DNA of 64,000 nucleotides from assembly GCA_023384105.1 (NCBI GenBank), contig JAHDXR010000005.1, positions 124,001-188,000 of the forward strand, read 5' to 3'. The notes under the pieces were generated by a model. That model made no database searches. It was not told the origin of the DNA and saw only the letters and a program-made list of their open reading frames with translations. Below are positions 37,253 to 45,431 of the stretch, piece by piece. The stretch is from Hyphomonadaceae bacterium (lineage in GTDB: Bacteria > Pseudomonadota > Alphaproteobacteria > Caulobacterales > Aquidulcibacteraceae). The stretch's first letter is position 1, and the number at the start of each line of letters is the position of its first letter. The position numbers and the translations under genes are program-made.

Positions 37253-38200
37253 TCATTCCTCGTCGTCCATCAGGATCGCGTCGCCGGCTTCGTCGCGAAT
37301 GTCGCCGCCCAGCTGCGCGCCGAGGTCTTGCGCCTGCTTCACCGCGTTCGCGCCAAGCGCGACGCGTTCGCGGCGCCGCCAGCGCGCGCCGCCGTCCGGC
37401 CGCAGCGTTTCGCCGAGCAGCGAGAGCGCGCCCGCGTCCACCCGCGCCAGCGCCGCGATCGGCGTACGGCACGAGCCGTCGAGCGCCGCCAGGAACGCGC
37501 GCTCCGCTTCGATCTCGATGCGCGCCTGCGCGTCCTCCAGCGCCACCAGCGCGTCGCGCACGCGCGCATCGTCGGCGCGCGCCGTGATCGCGAGCGCGCC
37601 CTGGCACGCCGCCGGCGGCATCGCCTGCGGATCGACCAGGCTTGCCGCCCGCGCCTGCAGGCCTAGGCGCTTCAGTCCGGCCAGCGCCAGGAACGTCGCG
37701 TCGGCGTCGCCCGCTTCGAGCTTGGCCAGACGCGTGTCGACATTGCCGCGCAGCGTCGACACGCGCACGTCGTTGCGCGCGAACAGCACTTGCGCCTGGC
37801 GCCGCAGGCTCGCCGTGCCGATGATCGAGTTCGACTCCAGGTCGTCCAGCGTCTTCGCTTTCAGGCTTACGAACGCGTCGCGCGGATCTTCGCGCTCCGG
37901 CACGCAGGCGAGCGCGATTCCCTCCGGCAGCTGCGTCGGCAGATCCTTCAGCGAGTGCACGGCGATGTCGATGCGCCCGTCGAGCAGCGCCTCGTCCAGC
38001 TCCTTCGTGAACAGCCCCTTGCCGCCGGCTTCGATCAGCCGCCGATCCTGGATGCGGTCGCCGCTGGTGGTGATCGGCGCGATCTCGAGCGCCGTCGTAT
38101 CCACGCCCAGAAGCGCGGCCCAGCGCGCCCGGGTCTGCTCAGTCTGCGCCAGCGAAAGCTTCGAGCCGCGCGCGCCGATGCGGAAGAGGGGAGACGTCAT
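37253..38200 (-). CDS. hemC: Hydroxymethylbilane synthase (porphobilinogen deaminase)
   Basis: A 315-residue protein. [13 protein letters not shown] at the start, [11 protein letters not shown] (catalytic Asp) and [10 protein letters not shown] (the Cys that carries the dipyrromethane cofactor) are all present. First gene of the haem operon. It diverges from tsaD across 99 nt that hold repeated GGCAATAGG motifs. Confidence 0.96.
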   Translation of the reverse strand: MTSPLFRIGARGSKLSLAQTEQTRARWAALLGVDTTALEIAPITTSGDRIQDRRLIEAGGKGLFTKELDEALLDGRIDIAVHSLKDLPTQLPEGIALACVPEREDPRDAFVSLKAKTLDDLESNSIIGTASLRRQAQVLFARNDVRVSTLRGNVDTRLAKLEAGDADATFLALAGLKRLGLQARAASLVDPQAMPPAACQGALAITARADDARVRDALVALEDAQARIEIEAERAFLAALDGSCRTPIAALARVDAGALSLLGETLRPDGGARWRRRERVALGANAVKQAQDLGAQLGGDIRDEAGDAILMDDEE

Positions 38201-38201
38201 C

Positions 38202-38276
38202 GCAGCCAAGGCAATAGGGCAGTAGAGCGGCAGGGCAATAGGCAGCGCCGTCACACGCCCCTTATTGCCTTGCTGC
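38202..38276. repeat. Short inverted and direct repeats in the hemC/tsaD divergent gap
   Basis: GCAGCCAAGGCAATAGGGC (38202-38220) faces CCCCTTATTGCCTTGCTGC (38258-38276) as an imperfect inverted repeat. A third copy, GGGCAATAGGCAGC, is at 38233-38246. They occupy almost the whole divergent promoter region, so they may affect both genes or be a small mobile repeat. Confidence 0.6.
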
Positions 38277-38299
38277 GCCATTGCCATATTGGCCTCTGT

Positions 38300-39391
38300 A
38301 TGAAGCCGCTCACCGTCCTCGGCATCGAGACCAGCTGCGACGAAACCGCGGCCGCGGTGCTGCGCCTGGACGAAGCCGGGCCGCACGTCCTGTCGGACAT
38401 CGTTCTCGGCCAGGCCGCGCACCATGCGCCCTACAAGGGCGTGGTCCCGGAGATCGCCGCGCGCGCTCACGTCGAAGGGCTCGACGGAGCTGTCGCCGCC
38501 GCCATGCGCGACGCCGGCGTTTCCTATGCCGAACTCGACGGCGTCGCTGCGACGGCCGGACCCGGCCTGATCGGCGGCGTCATGGTCGGGCTGATGGCCG
38601 GCAAGGCGATTGCCCTGGCCCACGACAAGCCCTTGCTCGCCGTCAACCACCTCGAAGGCCACGCGCTTTCGCCGCGCCTGGCCGAAGGCGGCGCGACTTT
38701 CCCGTATCTCCTGCTGCTGGTCAGCGGCGGCCATTGCCAGTTCATCGCCGTGCTCGATGTCGGCGTGTACCGCCGGCTCGGCTCGACCCTGGACGATGCG
38801 CTGGGCGAAGCCTTCGACAAGCTCGCGAAGCTCCTGGATCTCGGCTTTCCGGGCGGCCCGCTGGTGGAAAAAGCGGCCAAAACCGGCGATCCGAAGCGGT
38901 TTGCGCTGCCGCGGCCGCTGCTCGGCCGCGAAGGCTGCGACTTTTCCTTCGCCGGCCTCAAGACCGCCTGCGCGCGCGAGGTCGAGCGCCTGGGCCAGCT
39001 CTCCGCGCAGGACAAGGCCGACCTCTGCGCCAGTTTCCAGGCGGCGGTCTGCGATATCGTGGCGGACCGCACCCGCAACGCGATGCGGCAGTTCGACGGG
39101 TTCTGGGGGGCGCGCGGGCGGCTGGTGGCGGCCGGGGGAGTGGCGGCGAACCAGACGATCCGAAGCCTCTTGGAGGCTCTTGGCGAGGACCGCGGCTACG
39201 ATTTCATAGCCCCGCCGCTGCGCTGGTGCACCGACAACGCAGCGATGATCGCGCTCGCCGGTGCTGAAAGATTGCGGCTCGGATTCAGTGACGACCTGTC
39301 ATTTCCAGCGCGGGCGCGTTGGCCGCTGGACGACGAGGCCGCCCGTCTGCGCCCCAGCCACAAGCCGGGGCGCAAGGGAGCGAAGGCCTGA
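38300..39391 (+). CDS. tsaD: tRNA N6-threonylcarbamoyladenosine transferase
   Basis: A 363-residue ASKHA-fold protein. [13 protein letters not shown] (8-20), the metal-binding [17 protein letters not shown] and [15 protein letters not shown] are diagnostic. It makes the t6A base at position 37 of ANN-reading tRNAs with TsaB, TsaE and TsaC. ATG 38300. A possible minus 10, CATATT, lies 10 nt before the start, implying a very short leader. Confidence 0.97.
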   Translation: MKPLTVLGIETSCDETAAAVLRLDEAGPHVLSDIVLGQAAHHAPYKGVVPEIAARAHVEGLDGAVAAAMRDAGVSYAELDGVAATAGPGLIGGVMVGLMAGKAIALAHDKPLLAVNHLEGHALSPRLAEGGATFPYLLLLVSGGHCQFIAVLDVGVYRRLGSTLDDALGEAFDKLAKLLDLGFPGGPLVEKAAKTGDPKRFALPRPLLGREGCDFSFAGLKTACAREVERLGQLSAQDKADLCASFQAAVCDIVADRTRNAMRQFDGFWGARGRLVAAGGVAANQTIRSLLEALGEDRGYDFIAPPLRWCTDNAAMIALAGAERLRLGFSDDLSFPARARWPLDDEAARLRPSHKPGRKGAKA

Positions 39392-39399
39392 CGGCCCGA

Positions 39400-39516
39400 T
39401 CAGGCGACGACGCGCGCGGCCGCCATCAGCAATGGCGCGAACGCGGTCGCAACCAGAGCCACGGCGACGACCAGGGCCATCGCCTTAGCGGTGGACGGCA
39501 GGTCTTGAGCGTACAT
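39400..39516 (-). CDS. 38-residue single-span membrane microprotein 1
   Basis: The frame ATG 39516 to TGA 39400 encodes MYAQDLPSTAKAMALV, a hydrophobic stretch (about 13-32) and the end AAARVVA. GGGAG is 8 nt before the ATG, a good ribosome site. It has the same length as the second microprotein at 39750-39866. The two align without gaps, sharing Ala27-Pro28 and Ala33-Ala34-Arg35-Val36. It lies 8 nt from the convergent tsaD stop. Function unknown. Confidence 0.6.
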   Translation of the reverse strand: MYAQDLPSTAKAMALVVAVALVATAFAPLLMAAARVVA

Positions 39517-39539
39517 TCGAATATCTCCCACAAAAAGGT

Positions 39540-39582
39540 TCGATGTTGCAGCTGCGAACATCGATGAGGGTCAGATGGACCC
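39540..39582 (-). promoter_or_regulatory. Two hairpins in the leader of microprotein 1
   Basis: TCGATGTT and AACATCGA (39540-39564, 9-nt loop) form one stem, and GGGTC/GACCC (39568-39582, 5-nt loop) a second. Both are 24-66 nt upstream of the microprotein 1 start. They may be operator or attenuator structures. No clear promoter is seen further upstream. Confidence 0.4.
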
Positions 39583-39679
39583 TTTCTCTATGCTTTTGTA
39601 GGGCGGATTTTCTAGTCCAGCCATGCAATTATGCAAGCCAAACATTAACATCCACCCCAGAATTGCAGACAAAAGGAAG

Positions 39680-39707
39680 GCGCGAAGGACTTTGCCTTCG
39701 CGCCTGC
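39680..39707 (-). terminator. Rho-independent terminator after microprotein 2
   Basis: Perfect 11-bp arms AGGCGCGAAGG and CCTTCGCGCCT with a 6-nt loop. Read on the minus strand the stem is followed by TCCTTTTGTCT. It is 43 nt beyond the stop of microprotein 2 and separates that gene from microprotein 1. Confidence 0.7.
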
Positions 39708-39749
39708 AAAGAACCTTAGGCGCGCTGGGAGTCGCGCCTCAGGCAGAAG

Positions 39750-39866
39750 CTAGAGCGCCACTCGCGCGGCGATCTGCACCACCGGCGCGGCGGCGGCTGC
39801 GAACAGGCCGGCGGCGGCCAGAACGAAGGCGGTCATCAGCAGAAGGGAGGGGCGGGAGGTCGTCAT
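39750..39866 (-). CDS. 38-residue single-span membrane microprotein 2
   Basis: ATG 39866 to TAG 39750 encodes MTTSRPSLLLMTAFVL, a continuous hydrophobic span (about 8-30) and the end QIAARVAL. GGAG lies 7 nt before the ATG, a promoter with a 17-nt spacer lies 39-67 nt upstream, and a terminator follows. It thus has its own complete transcription unit. It is similar in length and end motif to microprotein 1. No known family recognised. Confidence 0.65.
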   Translation of the reverse strand: MTTSRPSLLLMTAFVLAAAGLFAAAAAPVVQIAARVAL

Positions 39867-39904
39867 CTTGGGGCTCCAGGGCTCGTGGGGCGGCGATGAC
39901 GTTT

Positions 39905-39933
39905 TCTATACTGAGCCTGTGGCGATTGATCAA
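39905..39933 (-). promoter_or_regulatory. Sigma-70-type promoter of microprotein 2
   Basis: On the minus strand TTGATC (39933-39928), a 17-nt spacer and TATAGA (39910-39905). The predicted start of transcription is near 39898, giving a leader of about 32 nt before the ATG at 39866. The surrounding DNA is unusually AT-rich for this genome. Confidence 0.55.
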
Positions 39934-39970
39934 TGAATAAAATAGATTTTGTTCATCGTGTTGGGCAGAA

Positions 39971-40606
39971 TTACGTAGCGCTTGTTACGCCGACTTTCTC
40001 CGCGGCAGCGGCGCGGGCGCGGTCGGTATAGAGCCCGTTCAGCAGCAGCGTCAGCACGCCTTCGAGCTCCCGCTCCAGCTTCGGCAGCGTCAGCTTCGAG
40101 AACAGCTGCGGCACCCCGAACTTCATCGTCGCCGTCTGCATCATCTCGGCCGTCAGCATATGGTCGCCGGGCTGGAACAGGCCGGCCTTCTCGCCGTCTT
40201 CCAGCACCGCGGTCAGGAACACGCGCTCCAGCGCCAGCTGCTCGTTGGCGAACATCGGCCGTTCTCGGTGCAACACCTCCGCGACCTCGATAATTTTGGC
40301 GTTATCTTCAAGCAGGCAGTACGAATCCCGCAGCCGCTTGAAGAAAATCTCGCGCAGCCGCTTATCCGCCGGCCAGTCCTTCTTGCGCGCGATCGCGGCC
40401 AGCTCCGCCTGCTCCTCGGCGTAGTGCTTGCGCGCCATCGCCTCGGCGATGTCGATTTTGGCCTCGAAGAAGCGATAGATGTTGCCGGGCGACATGTCGC
40501 AATCGGCGGCGATCTCGGCCATGGTTGTCTTGCCGTAGCCATAGTGCTTGATGCGGTTCATGGCCGCTTCGAGGATGCGGTCCCGGGTGGCGGTTTTTTC
40601 GTCCAT
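39971..40606 (-). CDS. TetR-family transcriptional regulator
   Basis: A 211-residue protein. The N-terminal helix-turn-helix reads GYGKTTMAEIAADCDMSPGNIYRFFEAK, split here as GYGKTTMAEIAA and MSPGNIYRFF. The ligand-binding domain has RDSYCLLEDNAKII. A near-perfect 20-bp palindrome lies between it and gpsA, so it probably represses itself and perhaps gpsA. Ligand unknown. Confidence 0.9.
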   Translation of the reverse strand: MDEKTATRDRILEAAMNRIKHYGYGKTTMAEIAADCDMSPGNIYRFFEAKIDIAEAMARKHYAEEQAELAAIARKKDWPADKRLREIFFKRLRDSYCLLEDNAKIIEVAEVLHRERPMFANEQLALERVFLTAVLEDGEKAGLFQPGDHMLTAEMMQTATMKFGVPQLFSKLTLPKLERELEGVLTLLLNGLYTDRARAAAAEKVGVTSAT

Positions 40607-40625
40607 GCATGCAAGTTACGCGGTT

Positions 40626-40645
40626 TTCACTGAACGTTCAATGAA
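40626..40645. promoter_or_regulatory. TetR-type operator between tetR and gpsA
   Basis: TTCACTGAACGTTCAATGAA has a perfect 10-bp centre (TGAACGTTCA) and matches its own complement at 18 of 20 positions. It is 20 nt from the regulator start and 13 nt from the gpsA start, where it would block both promoters. Confidence 0.65.
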
Positions 40646-40657
40646 GGATTCAGCCGC

Positions 40658-41662
40658 TTGAGCCAGCCATATGATCGCGTCGCTATTCTCGGGGCGGGCG
40701 CCTGGGGCACGGCGCTGGCCCAGGTGGCGGCCGCCGCCGGCCGGCGGGTCATCCTCTGGGCGCGCGAGCGGGAGGTGATCGAGGGCGTCAATTACCGCCA
40801 GGAGAACCCGCTCTTCCTGCCGGGCGTCAGCCTTAACCAAGCCGTCCGCGCCACCGCCGACCTGGAAGACGTCGCCAAGGCGGATCTGATCCTCGCCGTG
40901 ACGCCGGCCCAGCACATGCGCGGCGTTCTCCGCCAGCTGCGCCCGTTCCTGAACCCGCGCACGCCGGTCGTGCTGTGCGCCAAGGGCGTCGAGCGCGGCA
41001 CGCTGGCGCTGATGACGGACGTGCTGAAGGAAGAGATTCCCGAGATCGCGCCGGCCGTGCTCTCCGGTCCCGGCTTCGCCAAGGACGTCGCCCGCGGCCT
41101 GCCGACCGCCACCACCATCGCCAGCCCCGACCAGGAGCTGGCCCGGCGCATCGTCGCCACCATCGGCCTGCCGACCTTCCGCCCCTACGTGGCCGACGAT
41201 CTGATCGGCGCCGAGATCGGCGGCGCGGTGAAGAACGTCATCGCCATCGCCTGCGGCGTCGCCGAGGGCCGCAGGCTGGGCGACGGCGCGCGCGCGGCGC
41301 TCATCACCCGCGGCTTCGCCGAACTCACCCGCCTCGGCCTTGCCATGGGCGCCAGGGCGGAGACGCTCTCCGGCCTCTGCGGCCTGGGCGATCTCGTGCT
41401 CACCTGCGCCTCGATGACCTCGCGCAATACCTCGCTCGGCGCCGCCCTCGGGGAGGGCCGCGCGCTGAAGGATGTCCTGGCCGAGCGCCGCTCCGTCGCC
41501 GAGGGCGCCGAAAGCGCGCCGGCCGTGGTGGCGCTCGCGGCGAAGCACAAGGTCGAGATGCCGATCTCCGCCGCGGTCGACGCCATTGTCGCCGAACGCA
41601 TCAGCATCGACGAAGCCATCGCCGCGCTGCTCTCGCGTCCGTTCAAAGCGGAAGGCGTGTGA
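40658..41662 (+). CDS. gpsA: Glycerol-3-phosphate dehydrogenase [NAD(P)+]
   Basis: A 334-residue protein. ILGAGAWGTALAQVAA binds NAD(P), LSGPGFAKDVARGLPTA and GAVKNVIAIACGVAEG hold the catalytic Lys region, and TSRNTSLG is a conserved C-terminal motif. It reduces dihydroxyacetone phosphate for phospholipid synthesis. The start is TTG 40658 with AAGGA about 9 nt upstream. Its promoter region contains the TetR-type palindrome. Confidence 0.96.
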   Translation: MSQPYDRVAILGAGAWGTALAQVAAAAGRRVILWAREREVIEGVNYRQENPLFLPGVSLNQAVRATADLEDVAKADLILAVTPAQHMRGVLRQLRPFLNPRTPVVLCAKGVERGTLALMTDVLKEEIPEIAPAVLSGPGFAKDVARGLPTATTIASPDQELARRIVATIGLPTFRPYVADDLIGAEIGGAVKNVIAIACGVAEGRRLGDGARAALITRGFAELTRLGLAMGARAETLSGLCGLGDLVLTCASMTSRNTSLGAALGEGRALKDVLAERRSVAEGAESAPAVVALAAKHKVEMPISAAVDAIVAERISIDEAIAALLSRPFKAEGV

Positions 41663-41988
41663 CGCCGCTCGCGCGCCTCGACGCGCTGCCCGATCCCGGC
41701 GCGATCGTGGTTGAGGTGGAGCAGGACGGCGCGCGCCTTTCGCTGATCCTCACGCGCAGCGGCGATCGCGTGAGCGCGTTTCGCAACAAGTGCCCGCACG
41801 CCGGCTATCCGCTGCAGCGCGCCGACGGGCGCCTTGTGGTGCAGGAAAGCCGCTATCTCGTCTGCGCCGCCCACGGCGCGAGCTTCACGCTGACAGACGG
41901 CGCCTGCGCCGGCGGGCCATGCAACGGCGACCCGCTCGAGCGCGTCTTCGTGGACGTGCGTGAAGGCGTGGTTCTGCTGCCGCGCTAG
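41659..41988 (+). CDS. Rieske-type [2Fe-2S] protein
   Basis: A 109-residue protein with the cluster ligands CPHAGYPL and CAAHGASF, in the two Cys-His loops of Rieske ferredoxins (nitrite reductase small-subunit type). GTG 41659 overlaps the gpsA stop (GTGTGA), so translation is coupled. Partner enzyme not identified. A repeat begins 5 nt after its stop. Confidence 0.88.
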   Translation: MTPLARLDALPDPGAIVVEVEQDGARLSLILTRSGDRVSAFRNKCPHAGYPLQRADGRLVVQESRYLVCAAHGASFTLTDGACAGGPCNGDPLERVFVDVREGVVLLPR

Positions 41989-41993
41989 CGCCT

Positions 41994-42109
41994 TATGGAC
42001 CGCCGGCGTCCCGCCGGCCTGCGCCACCTTTTAGAGGGAGGGCGCGGCGGAGCTGCGCGGTCCAACCTTCATACGTTGGCGCGTGCCGGCGTCCCGCCGG
42101 CGGTCCATA
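41994..42109. repeat. TATGGACC palindromic repeat, copy C (inverted core in right arm)
   Basis: A 116-bp element between convergent Rieske and DUF2167 genes, 5 nt after one stop and 3 nt before the other. The left arm is standard. The right arm has GGCGTCCCGCC where the other copies have GGCGGGACGCC, so the core of that arm is itself flipped. Ends TATGGACC and GGTCCATA are kept. Confidence 0.9.
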
Positions 42110-42112
42110 TAT

Positions 42113-43051
42113 TTAGGCGTCCTCGATTTCCTCGTCCCCGCGCCGGCGCCGCATCAGCACGAAGCCCGCGATCGCCAGCACGATCACGCCCAACGCCACC
42201 CACGGAAACCAGCCGGCGAGGCCGCCGAAGTTCATCTGCGTTTCGCCTTCGGCCGCGGCCGTTTCCGCCGCCGCCGCCGCGTTCGGCACGCCCGTCACCA
42301 AGCCTGGCACGGAATAGGTCGACACCGCGTCGCCCGCCGCCTGGAATTCCGCGTGCGTGCGTCCCGGCGGAAAGCTCAGCATGCCGCGCAGCGCCGCCGC
42401 GGCCGCCTCGATCTCCGGCATCTGATCCAGGCTGCCGATCGAGGTCAGCCCGGCCACGCCGTAGCGGCCCAGCGCTTTCTGTTCGTAGCGCAAATCCTTG
42501 CCCTGCGAGCCCGGCGCCAAGACGCGCTCCGCCCAGACGATGTGCGGCGCCGCCGCATCGAACGCCGGCGTGGCGGCGAAGCCTTCGAACAGCCTGCCCT
42601 GGCTCGCGCGCGCGTCGCGCACGCTCGTCTCGAAGCTCGCGTCGCTGAGGCCCGCGGCGGTTTCCGGCTGCACATAGCCGATGGCGTCATAGCTGACGAT
42701 CGTCGCCCACGTTCCCGGCGCGCGGACATCGTCGCCGGCGCGCGCGATCATGCCGAGCACCGAGCCGCCCGGCGCCGGCGCGTTGGCGCGCTGCAGATAT
42801 GTGCGCGCCTCGTCGGCCGAGTAGAAGCGATAGCCGTCGGGCACATTGAGCGCGACGTCGCCGCTCTGCAGCGAAATGGCGCCGCTTTGTCCCTGCGGCG
42901 CGCTCGCAGGCTCGGCGGCGGGCGCTGACGGCGCGGCTTGCACCGGCGGCGCAGCCACATTCGGCCCCGCGCTGCCTGGGCCGTCCGCATACGCGGCGGG
43001 CGCCGCGAGCAAAGCCAGTGCAAACAGGGCGCGCGTCAAATTCTTGCGCAT
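42113..43051 (-). CDS. DUF2167 family membrane protein
   Basis: A 312-residue protein with a signal peptide (cleavage likely after PAAYA, residue 22), a Pro/Ala-rich spacer, then LNVPDGYRFYSADEARTYL and VRAPGTWATIVSYDAIGYV, which are DUF2167 motifs. One C-terminal helix (about 280-300) is followed by RRRRGDEE. GGAG is 7 nt before ATG 43051. The family is found in many proteobacteria without a known role. Confidence 0.85.
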   Translation of the reverse strand: MRKNLTRALFALALLAAPAAYADGPGSAGPNVAAPPVQAAPSAPAAEPASAPQGQSGAISLQSGDVALNVPDGYRFYSADEARTYLQRANAPAPGGSVLGMIARAGDDVRAPGTWATIVSYDAIGYVQPETAAGLSDASFETSVRDARASQGRLFEGFAATPAFDAAAPHIVWAERVLAPGSQGKDLRYEQKALGRYGVAGLTSIGSLDQMPEIEAAAAALRGMLSFPPGRTHAEFQAAGDAVSTYSVPGLVTGVPNAAAAAETAAAEGETQMNFGGLAGWFPWVALGVIVLAIAGFVLMRRRRGDEEIEDA

Positions 43052-43132
43052 GGGTGGTCTCCCTCGCTCGCCCGTTTTGGGCCGCATCCCCGAATCGCAG
43101 CATTAGCGAAAAACGCCGCGCTTGTCGCCCAA

Positions 43133-44032
43133 TCAGCGGGCGCAGGCTGTGCGCAGTTCTTCCGCCGCCGCGCGCATCGCATCGTCGACGGCGGCGCGCC
43201 ATTCGCTCATGTTTTTCGCAGCTTGCGCCGCCGGCGGGTAGGTGACGCCGCGCGAGCTGTTCACAATGCCGCCTTCCAGACCTTGCGCCGTTGCAACAAA
43301 TCCGGCGACCGCGTCTGCGGCGCTTGCGCCTTGCGCGCCATAGCCCGGCACCAGGAACAGCGCGTGCGGCATCGCCTCGCGCAAGGTTCGCGCTTCCTCT
43401 GGATAAGTGGCGCCCGCCACCGCCATCAGCCCGGACCAGCCGCTTGCGCCCATCAGCGCTTGCGTTTCCGGCGCCAGCATTTCCGCCACGCGCCGCCACA
43501 CCGGCGCGCCGCCGACCTGCAGATCCTGGAAATCGCCCGCGCCCGGATTGGAGGTGCGCACCAGCACGGCGACGCCTTTGCCGTGCGCTTTCGCCATGTC
43601 CACGAACGGCGCCAGCGTGTCCTTGCCCATGTACGGATTGACCGTCACGCAATCGGCATCGAAGCCGGGCGCCGGGCCCAGCGTCGCGCGCGCATAGCCT
43701 TCCGCCGTCGTGCCGATGTCGCCGCGCTTGGCGTCGAGCAGCACGATCATGCCGGCGTTGCGGCCGTATTCGCACAGCATCCGCGCCGCCGCGTAGCCCA
43801 TTTCGCCGAACTGCTCGAACAGCCCGAGCTGCGGCTTGAGCACGGCTGCGTGCTTGGCCGCAACGTCGATCACGCTTGTGCCGAACTTCACCAGCGCCGC
43901 CGCCGGATCGCGCGCGGGATCGCCGAACAGCGCCGCCGGCATCTTGTCCGCGAACGGATCGAGGCCCACGCACAGCGGCGTGCGCTTGGCGCGCACTTTC
44001 TCGATCAGCCGGTCGGCGTATGCGGCGGCCAT
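43133..44032 (-). CDS. pyrF: Orotidine 5'-phosphate decarboxylase (type 2)
   Basis: A 299-residue protein. CVGLDPFADKMP at the start, LDAKRGDIGTTAEGYA with the catalytic Asp/Lys/Asp, and VPGYGAQGASAADA near the phosphate site mark the longer type-2 OMP decarboxylase of pyrimidine synthesis. The ATG overlaps the protease stop by one base (TGATG), so it is translated by coupling. Confidence 0.95.
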   Translation of the reverse strand: MAAAYADRLIEKVRAKRTPLCVGLDPFADKMPAALFGDPARDPAAALVKFGTSVIDVAAKHAAVLKPQLGLFEQFGEMGYAAARMLCEYGRNAGMIVLLDAKRGDIGTTAEGYARATLGPAPGFDADCVTVNPYMGKDTLAPFVDMAKAHGKGVAVLVRTSNPGAGDFQDLQVGGAPVWRRVAEMLAPETQALMGASGWSGLMAVAGATYPEEARTLREAMPHALFLVPGYGAQGASAADAVAGFVATAQGLEGGIVNSSRGVTYPPAAQAAKNMSEWRAAVDDAMRAAAEELRTACAR

Positions 44033-44877
44033 CACAGCCGCCCGTCGCCGGGCGCGACGCACACGACCTGCGCCACCGCGAGGCCGCGGCGCAGATCGTC
44101 CGACTCCTGGCCGTAATTGTCCGCCGTCAGCTGCGGCGCCGGCGCGCCGACCGCCTGCACCTGTTCGAGCCGCAGCAGCCGCGTGATCGAGGAGGGCGAG
44201 GCCGTGTAGATGCGCCCGCGCCGCGCCGATTCAGCGATCGTCACGCCGATCACTTGTCCGTTCGACGCAAACGCGGGCCCGCCGCTGATGCCGGCGAGCG
44301 AGCCGCGCAGCCCCGACGTGCGGCCAAGCTCCGCCCACGCCAGCACCGGTTCTTCCGCATTATAGCGTCCGCGCGCCACCAGCGTTTCACGCCCGATCAG
44401 CCGCGAATACGCTTCGCCCGGGCGGCCCTGCGGGAAGCCGACGTGAAACGCGCGCTGTCCGATCTGGAACTGCCGCTCGGAGGTGTCGAGCGCCAGCGCC
44501 GCCGGCGCGCGCTCGGTGCGCAGCAGCGCCAGGTCGGCGAACAGCGCCGGCTTCACCTCTTTCACCGGCACCGCGGCGCCGCGCGAGACGATCAGGCCGA
44601 CGTGCTCGCAGCCGTCGACCACGTGGCGCGCCGTCAGCCACCAGCCGTCTTGCGAAATCGCGAACGCCGAGCCCATGCCCGAAGCGACCGGCCCGACTTC
44701 CACCAGCACTTCCGGATCGTACATCGACGGCGGTGGCAGGAACGAGCCCGCCTCCGGCACGACCGCGTCCGGCAGCGCTTCCGGCGCATCGGCGCGCTGG
44801 TCCACCCGGAACAGCACGAACACCACCGCCGCGATGACGATGATGTAGAGCAGCCAGTCGGGGACTATCCGAAGCAC
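44032..44877 (-). CDS. Membrane-anchored trypsin-like serine protease
   Basis: A 281-residue protein with an N-terminal membrane helix (about 8-25). LTARHVVDGCEH supplies His, FADLALLR supplies Asp, and AGISGGPAF contains the serine of the GxSGGP motif. The arrangement is that of DegP/HtrA-like trypsin folds without a PDZ domain. It lies between DUF350 and pyrF with gaps of 3 nt and minus 1 nt. Substrate unknown. Confidence 0.88.
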   Translation of the reverse strand: MLRIVPDWLLYIIVIAAVVFVLFRVDQRADAPEALPDAVVPEAGSFLPPPSMYDPEVLVEVGPVASGMGSAFAISQDGWWLTARHVVDGCEHVGLIVSRGAAVPVKEVKPALFADLALLRTERAPAALALDTSERQFQIGQRAFHVGFPQGRPGEAYSRLIGRETLVARGRYNAEEPVLAWAELGRTSGLRGSLAGISGGPAFASNGQVIGVTIAESARRGRIYTASPSSITRLLRLEQVQAVGAPAPQLTADNYGQESDDLRRGLAVAQVVCVAPGDGRL

Positions 44878-44880
44878 GTC

Positions 44881-45327
44881 TCAGCCGCCTCGCATGATAG
44901 CGACATTTGGGTCCGCCACCGCGCCGGACAAGATAAGCGCAAGCCCGATCTTCACGCTCATCAGGAACACCGCCGCCGCCACATCGCCTTCGGCGATCCG
45001 CCGCGGCAGCCCGCGCAGGAACATGTCGGCGAAGCGGAAGGCGATGAGTTGCAGCAGCAGCGTCACTACGCCCCAGATCAGCAGGTCCAAAACGCCGAAC
45101 GAATGTGCAAGACAGCTGCCCAGCGGAATGGCGAGCCCGACCACGACGCCGCCGAACGCGAGCGATGCGGACGGATTGCCGGCGCGGATCAGGGCCAGCT
45201 CCTTGTGCGGCGTCATCAGCACGTAAATGATCAGCGAGGCGACAAACAGGCCGAGCGCCACGCCGAGCTGGATGATGAAGTCGGGAAAGCCCGCCACAAA
45301 CGCATTGATGGGCGCGGTAAAGTCCAT
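44881..45327 (-). CDS. DUF350 membrane protein
   Basis: A 148-residue protein with four predicted helices and the typical GNPSASLAFGGVVVGLAIPL segment of DUF350, found in paired-helix inner-membrane proteins of unknown role. First gene of the operon DUF350, protease, pyrF. It diverges from bdhA over about 104 nt. Confidence 0.87.
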   Translation of the reverse strand: MDFTAPINAFVAGFPDFIIQLGVALGLFVASLIIYVLMTPHKELALIRAGNPSASLAFGGVVVGLAIPLGSCLAHSFGVLDLLIWGVVTLLLQLIAFRFADMFLRGLPRRIAEGDVAAAVFLMSVKIGLALILSGAVADPNVAIMRGG

Positions 45328-45431
45328 GTCGGGTCCCTCGCTAGCCGCCGATGGCCTATATTGGCTTTGCGCTAGCGGTTCCGGGCTGGGGGCGCAAGCC
45401 GAGCCGCCGCAAGACGAAGGGTGAGCAGCAG

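Noticed and set aside
45351-45431. 27-residue N-terminal extension of bdhA from ATG 45351
   Set aside because: Homologues begin at the later ATG (MSERKAALVTG), and the extension overlaps a promoter-like CCTATATTGG.
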